DNA from: Phoenix dactylifera | Lineage: Eukaryota > Streptophyta > Magnoliopsida > Arecales > Arecaceae | DNA length: 64,000 nucleotides | NCBI RefSeq assembly: GCF_009389715.1 | Contig: NC_052392.1 | Location: 31,141,575 to 31,205,574 of the forward strand | Direction of reading: 5' to 3' | Shown here: positions 58,491 to 64,000 of the stretch, one piece after another | Position numbering within the stretch: the first letter of the stretch is position 1 | How the letters are laid out: every line of letters starts with the position of its first letter | Notes under the pieces: model-generated | What the model was told of the DNA's origin: nothing | The model's input: the letters and a program-made list of their open reading frames with translations, nothing else | The model's database searches: none | Made by a program: the position numbers and the translations under genes

Positions 58491-61400
58491 TTTTTTTTTG
58501 AACTTTCAGGCTGATTTACACTTGTGCCTGAGCCTAAAACCTCGAAAAAATTTCAGTCCTGGGCATGGGCCATGTTTGGTCAAAAATTTTCCTGTCGCCA
58601 GGTTGAGTTTTGGTCCAACCCAATCACCCAAGTGCACCCGGGCACCTTGGTGGGAGATTGGCAAGGGGCTACTTTTTATCTCGAGCAAGTGTCTTCTTGT
58701 TTGATTTGTGAATGGCATTAAATTTTTTACTCATTCACTCTTCAAGTAACTGAGCATTACCGGAGTTCAAGTCTTATGACTTGGAGATCACTCCCCTCCT
58801 CCTATTACCTCCTCTCATCTAAAGTCTCTCCAGCCATCCTTTTAACCATTCTTTGTTGTGTGCTGAGAGAAAAGGGGTTAGGGCACCAAAAACATTGAGA
58901 AGGGGAGAGAGGAGAAGATAGAGGCTGTGAGCCAATAGGTATAGAGAAGGGGCACAAAGGGAAGATGGGGGGGGGGGGAGGGGGGTGTTGCAGGGGTTGT
59001 AGGGGCTGAGGAGAAGATGGAGAGCAACAAGCCCGTGATCAGAGAGGGGAAAGAGGAGATGAAGGACAATAGAAGAAGAGACCGGCGACCAAATATGTCA
59101 TTTTCTCTCTCCTCCTCCTCTTCTTCTTCTTTTGTTTATCCTTCAATCCTGTTCTTTTTTAGTCTCCCCTCCTGTCCTTATCCTCTCTAATCCTTCCCTT
59201 CTAGCCACAGTAGCAAAAGTAGATGACAACCGGTAAGTCACTTCTCACCTCCATTTCTCCTTATATAACATTCTCCTCTTCTTTCCAATTTAATTTTCTT
59301 TTCAATAATGGAAAATTATTTATTTGTTTTATTGGGAATTATTTAACTTATCTGCCTGCCTAGCCACTTAAGCGTTCTTCCGTGTCTTTTAAAGGGATCG
59401 CTGCCTGGAATTGCCCAGGAGTGTTAATATGGTTTTGGTTGGGGTGGGGTCAGAATTGGTTTAGGCATTCTTTAGAAGGTTGAGAGCCTTAATAGATAGT
59501 TGATTATTTCATATTTTTTTCTCTTTGGCTTGATAAAGATTAAGTATAGTTAGAAAGACAGGAGGTTCTAATCTTTTTTGTTTCAGATTTTTTCAGAGAA
59601 TTGTTGCATCATTGGCTGGTTCTAAGGTAGTGAATGGAGAGCTTTTGTTGTGGATGAAGTTTTTTTTTCGGAAAAGAAAGGAAAAAAACTTTATCATTAT
59701 TTTAACTTTTGATTTGAGATTCTTTGATTTTATTTAAAAGTTACATCAAAAAGTTAAGATGACAGATCATTCAGTGTCTAACATTAGTTGTTCATTATGA
59801 ATTCTGGCATGAATTGAATTATATATATAACAAAACAAGATAAATTTGATATGTTGGAGTGTGTTCTGCTTGTTAATTGAAATGCATATGATTGTATGAC
59901 CATAGCCTGAGTTATAGGCTTTATATGTTCCTCTTGAAGGCAGACTGGTTAGTTAGGTCATCATGTAACTCAATGGGTACCAATAGACCATGGTCTAGGG
60001 AAAGCTTGCTTTTGGAAGCATCTTTAAGACAACAATATTATCAGCAATTGGATGAATTTCTTGACAGTTGATATTGAATAGTTTTCTGTGCAAATTCAAC
60101 CTAGCATTTTTTTATCTGACCTGAACCCATATGGGAATAGAATAGGTGGGATGATGATGGTCACATATAACGTAGGATGTCTAATGGCTATTAATGCAGT
60201 ATTAGAGATTCTAGCAATTGGCTATCATTTAAAATTTAGTGAAGAAGTCATCAGAGAATGAGGCAGGGGAGGGAATTGGTGATCATGTGCTGCTGCAACT
60301 TGTCATATGTAAGACATGAGAAGCTAGCTTGTAGTGACATGATTGATTGTCCTTATTCTTGGGGGATAAGACTCTCTGTGAATATGTTGCATACAGAAGG
60401 CCAGAGATGTCGGATCCATTTCTGTTTCTACACTTGGTGGAGGAAGGATTTCATGGATCGGCAGTGCTAGGTAATCCAAATTTGTTCAGCCACATTGATG
60501 GTGTGAACTACAAGGTTTACTTCTTTGATGTTGTGCAAATATCGTCTGTGTTATATGGGAGAATTGATTTATGTGCTGGTTGACTAACTTGTAAGCTGGA
60601 TTTATTGCTTATTATGCCTGACTGTTCTCTGGCTGGTTATTGCAACTTATCTTTTATTGTTGCTTTCTTACCATATTAGTCATTTTTGTTCATACTGCTG
60701 AAGCTGGTTGTGATTGGCTGCCATGTTTTCCTTTCTTTTGCCTTCTACTTGTGACTTCGTTATGTGGAGAAAAGACTATCTTTGCTATCTTGACACAGTA
60801 TATTGAAGGAAGAGAAACATGTATGTTGATTCTCCCAAGTGGCTAATGTTTCACAATTTCTAGCACATATATATTATAAATTGGATATTTTTGGGGGCAA
60901 TGATGAATTAAGATTAAGATTTTTTCTTGCATGCCGGTGCTCTTGTGGAGCATGATTGGGTGTGGTAAACCCATTAGAGCACGTTGTTCAGCCTACTTTA
61001 GCCGCATATTATCATGGAAGGTGTTATGTTGCGGATCAGTTTGCTAATGGGTTTGAAATGGCGGTTAGTGGCAACAGGATTTCCCATCTTTTCTTCTTTT
61101 TTTTTTCGTCGTGGCTATTAGCCATGCATACAAGTTCACTCGTAGTAATAACATTTCTATCTACACTGGCAGTACTTAGCTCAGGAATCTGCACCCCAGG
61201 GGTCTCCTCATTCTCCTGTGGATCTTTTGGTTGCAATTTCTAACCTTTCCAATATATCAGGGTTAAAATTTCTATACCACTTCTTGCTGTTAGCTCGCCC
61301 CTTAGCTGCTTCGGTTGGATTTGTGCCATGGTGTCCTCTAATTGGTCAATCATCCTGTCATTTGGTTTAAATTCTTTCTCAGGGAAACAAATTGAATTTT

Positions 61401-62579
61401 CCTGATTCAGTTTCGATGATCTCATTAAGTACCATTTTGTGCTGATTCATTCGAGACTCAATTAATCTCTTGATATCCAGTATCCATGTGATCTTCTTTA
61501 GCGCATGCAAGTATCAGTACTAATATACAGGAACTGTTAGATGTGATGGTTTTAATGTTGTGCTGTTATTGGAAGGTAAAGCATTGTGAGAGGAATTCAA
61601 AGATTTGAGGAAACAAACATTATTTTTCGTTTGGAAACATGTACAGCTTGGAAGAATGGGTTGTTTTTCCAATGATGCAATGGAGAAAGAAAGCATCAAT
61701 CAGTTTGCTGCTAGGTTAGAGAATTTGCTGCTACGGTGACAAACTATTTTTCAGAGTATAAGGCTCAGGGAAGGTATCATGAAGATTTTTTCATGAAACA
61801 GTTCAAAGAGTTGAGACTGACGGAAAGACTGACGTTGAAATGGTTTTGAGCTTTAAGATTTCACATGGTCACTTAGCAAGCTACTCATTATAGAACGCTT
61901 TATTTCCTGCAAGTGAGATTAGTTTGAGTTATAAGTCTAACCTAGCAGAGGGTTTCCGATATTTCCCATCCATGTCTCGGTAAGATGATCTTTGGTCTGG
62001 AGCGACGAATTCTAGCACTCTGAAGTTGTTTAAGCTTTTGAAGGACTCAAAAGTGGTTCTCCACGTAGTTTGTGCGATCAGGAAGCAAGCACAATAGTAA
62101 TTCTCCACCAATTATTTTTGGATCATGATGATTATTTTACTGCCGAAAGACATGCATGCTTCTCACAGCACGATACCAATTTAAGCAGCTGAGTAAAATT
62201 CAATAGAATTCCTGATCCAATAAAGAATCTCAGTTCGGATTTGGTATTGGATAAAATAAAATAAAAATTCTTATGCTATACTATCAACGCAATGCGGTGC
62301 CGCTCCCTAACTGCTCCTTTCACCAACCAGTGTGGGACCAGCGGATTGATGCAGGTCCAAGGGGTTTGTGCAACTCAAAGGTTGGCAGAATCATCAGGTG
62401 CCATATCACAACACCATGTCAGATGAATAGCGATCAATAGCAATTTTCAATTTTTCACTTCACTCATTCATGGAACATGAGTGTTAAGATATCTTGCTTG
62501 CAGTCCACAGCTCTTAATCCAGGCAGGTGTTAACAGCATCTTGCCTGCGTTATGTAGCTACTAATCCATGAAGAGAATC
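58491..62579. other. Unassigned region, possibly transcribed in part
   Basis: It contains a repeat-like patch rich in GGGC/GCCC words (58500-58650) and a purine-rich block with a G-run (58860-59090). There are also scattered short open stretches on the + strand (for example 60347-60583 and 60956-61080) without a recognisable family or consistent splice phases. I could not assemble a gene. Confidence 0.35.
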
Positions 62580-63125
62580 AGAGCTGAAATTAAGAAATTT
62601 TATTGAGCTTTACAGGGGTATAGTGCAATATCATGACTTAATCAAAAGCTATCATGAAAATCTAGCATACACATGTAGAAACTATGATACTGGCAGCTTT
62701 AAACAAAGATGATAGAAGTTGAACTAGGTCAGTTTCCTACTGAGAGGTGAAGTTCATGCCATCATAATAAATTTTTTGCCCACAGTGAAGATGAGAATGT
62801 TTGAATGGTGAATTATTTTCTGTGAGATTTTGTATATTGAGAAAATACATATAAAGGTCACATCTAAGCGGCCTGCTTATTCAAAAGTCTCTTTACAACC
62901 CCCTTGTTCTTTCACAGCATAAAATTAAAACGGAAAAAGATGCAAGTCCATCAACCACTTTCCCTCATCCATCTAGAATGTTACCTTCGCTGCCTCTGTT
63001 GGCTGCTGTTCTACATTTTTACACATACTGACTTCCCCTCAAACAGTCACGGCTTTCTAAATTTCTTCTAGAGTTTCTATGAATGGAATTAAAAACCACC
63101 ACTCAGGACTCCGTTGGCACCCTTC
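62580..63125 (-). other. Possible 3' UTR of the - strand gene
   Basis: Between the - strand stop at 63126 and a - strand AATAAA at about 62599-62604 there is about 520 bp with no open frame of note and fairly unique composition. This fits a 3' UTR but is not proven by the sequence. Confidence 0.3.
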
Positions 63126-63206
63126 CTACCATTGCATGGAACAAGTTCTTCGCAGAGGTGGCTTCGGTTTTTTCTTCTCAGTAACTGGGATTACATTTTC
63201 CATCAG
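63126..63206 (-). CDS. Candidate last coding exon of an unidentified - strand gene
   Basis: Reading the - strand, a pyrimidine tract and acceptor (TTTTTTTCGGGCAG, AG complementary to 63207-63208) lead into an open 26-codon segment ending MENVIPVTEKKKPKPPLRRT then CSMQW and a TAG stop (63126-63128). The basic, proline-containing tail looks like a real protein C-terminus. A - strand AATAAA near 62.60 kb could end its 3' UTR. The rest of the gene would lie beyond the right edge of the window. I do not recognise the family. Confidence 0.4.
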   Translation of the reverse strand: MMENVIPVTEKKKPKPPLRRTCSMQW

Positions 63207-64000
63207 CTGCCCGAAAAAAATAGTTCAAGCCATTAGCCAGACAAAACCGAATAACTACTACCGTGCAAATAAACACGCTTACGTAGAAAAGTGTTAAGAG
63301 GACAAATTCGGGCTGTGCTGCCCCTCATGGGATGAACTATTTGACATTTTAAAGATTTACAACACCTGGACTGTGGCAGATATAAACAAAAATAATATAT
63401 GTAGCCTGAGATATGACAGGAATGGCAAGCATGAGAAGTACAAATAATTCTAGATGGACGAGTCCAAAGGATGTACTGTTCCAGGGGGAAAGCAGCTAAT
63501 CCCAGTTGCTGATGTCACAAAATAAAATGTTTCATATTATAAGAGAGGAGTGTTAGCTATAAAAAACTATATCATAGTCATCGGATGGAAGACCTAAAAA
63601 ATTACTGCATCAGTTCCTGGTTTTGGAGACATACACAACAATGTTAAGAGAGTAAAATCAAGATACAGTCTCAAATACAATTAATCAAAAACAGCATATA
63701 CATTAATCCAGTCTAAAATGCTCAATTCTGCTCCTAAACATAATAATTTAAAATTAAAAAAAAGTCAGCAACTAATCAAATGGTAAAGATTTTAATGCTA
63801 CTTAGTACAAATTGATGGTATGAAAGTTTACCATGATCTTAACAAATAATACCTAATGATGTTAATTGATGGGGTTAGACTATTGAAAATACCCAAAATA
63901 GTTGCTAACTATTGGAAATACCCAAAATAGCTGCTTGCACAATAATTTCTTTCATGTACATGCATAAACTTGGAAAACTGGCATTTATAATATACTCTTT
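63207..64000. other. Right edge: probable intron of the - strand gene
   Basis: No open exon is seen on either strand. AT-rich sequence follows the candidate acceptor at 63207. There is a short direct repeat of ATTG(A/G)AAATACCCAAAATAG near 63883-63930. Confidence 0.3.

Noticed and set aside
60347..61260. Possible multi-exon + strand gene (open pieces at 60347-60583, 60956-61080 and 61170-61250)
   Set aside because: I could not join the pieces with consistent splice phases and recognised no protein family; kept only as an unassigned region.

Overview
This is nuclear DNA from a flowering plant, and most likely a monocot. The evidence is long AT-rich spacers, GT-AG introns up to about 4 kb, one GC-rich intronless gene set in AT-rich surroundings, and many small plant-type transposable elements. 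A palm or a relative is my guess from the feel of the repeats and I cannot prove it. I see no CRISPR array, operon, plasmid or phage feature, and no tRNA or rRNA gene that I can support.

Three intact protein genes can be modelled exon by exon, all on the + strand. The first is a tubby-like F-box protein (coding exons 22872-25228, 436 aa). The second is the ER glycerol-3-phosphate acyltransferase GPAT9 (12 coding exons, 33193-45219, 371 aa). The third is an intronless ROH1/BYPASS1-like (DUF793) protein (53379-54590, 403 aa). A short terminal exon of an unidentified - strand gene probably lies at 63126-63206, with its 3' UTR running down to about 62.58 kb. The genes are not an operon and show no evident functional link: TLPs are phosphoinositide-tethered F-box proteins, GPAT9 starts glycerolipid synthesis, and ROH1 proteins bind exocyst EXO70.

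Layout. 1-21 kb is gene-free, repeat-rich sequence: a 34-bp tandem array, a solo LTR with its target-site duplication, LTR remnants, a fold-back MITE, a tRNA-derived SINE, a 279-bp complete TRIM retroelement, and a diverged tandem duplication of about 1 kb. 21-25.6 kb is the TLP gene with its 5' leader. 25.6-33 kb holds AT-rich inverted-repeat elements, a TRIM-like LTR, a SINE, a decayed LINE RNase H segment, and a MITE that ends 108 bp before the GPAT9 start codon. 33.2-45.2 kb is GPAT9, whose long introns carry hAT-like and other MITE-like insertions. 45.2-53 kb holds a second decayed LINE tail, a TRIM, a PIF/Harbinger-like candidate and the ROH1 promoter. 54.6-64 kb is mostly unassigned.

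I found no strong case for a wholly new biological system. The most useful observations are the very small TRIM with all its hallmarks, a MITE family with one copy in the GPAT9 promoter, and the paired inverted-repeat elements downstream of the TLP gene.
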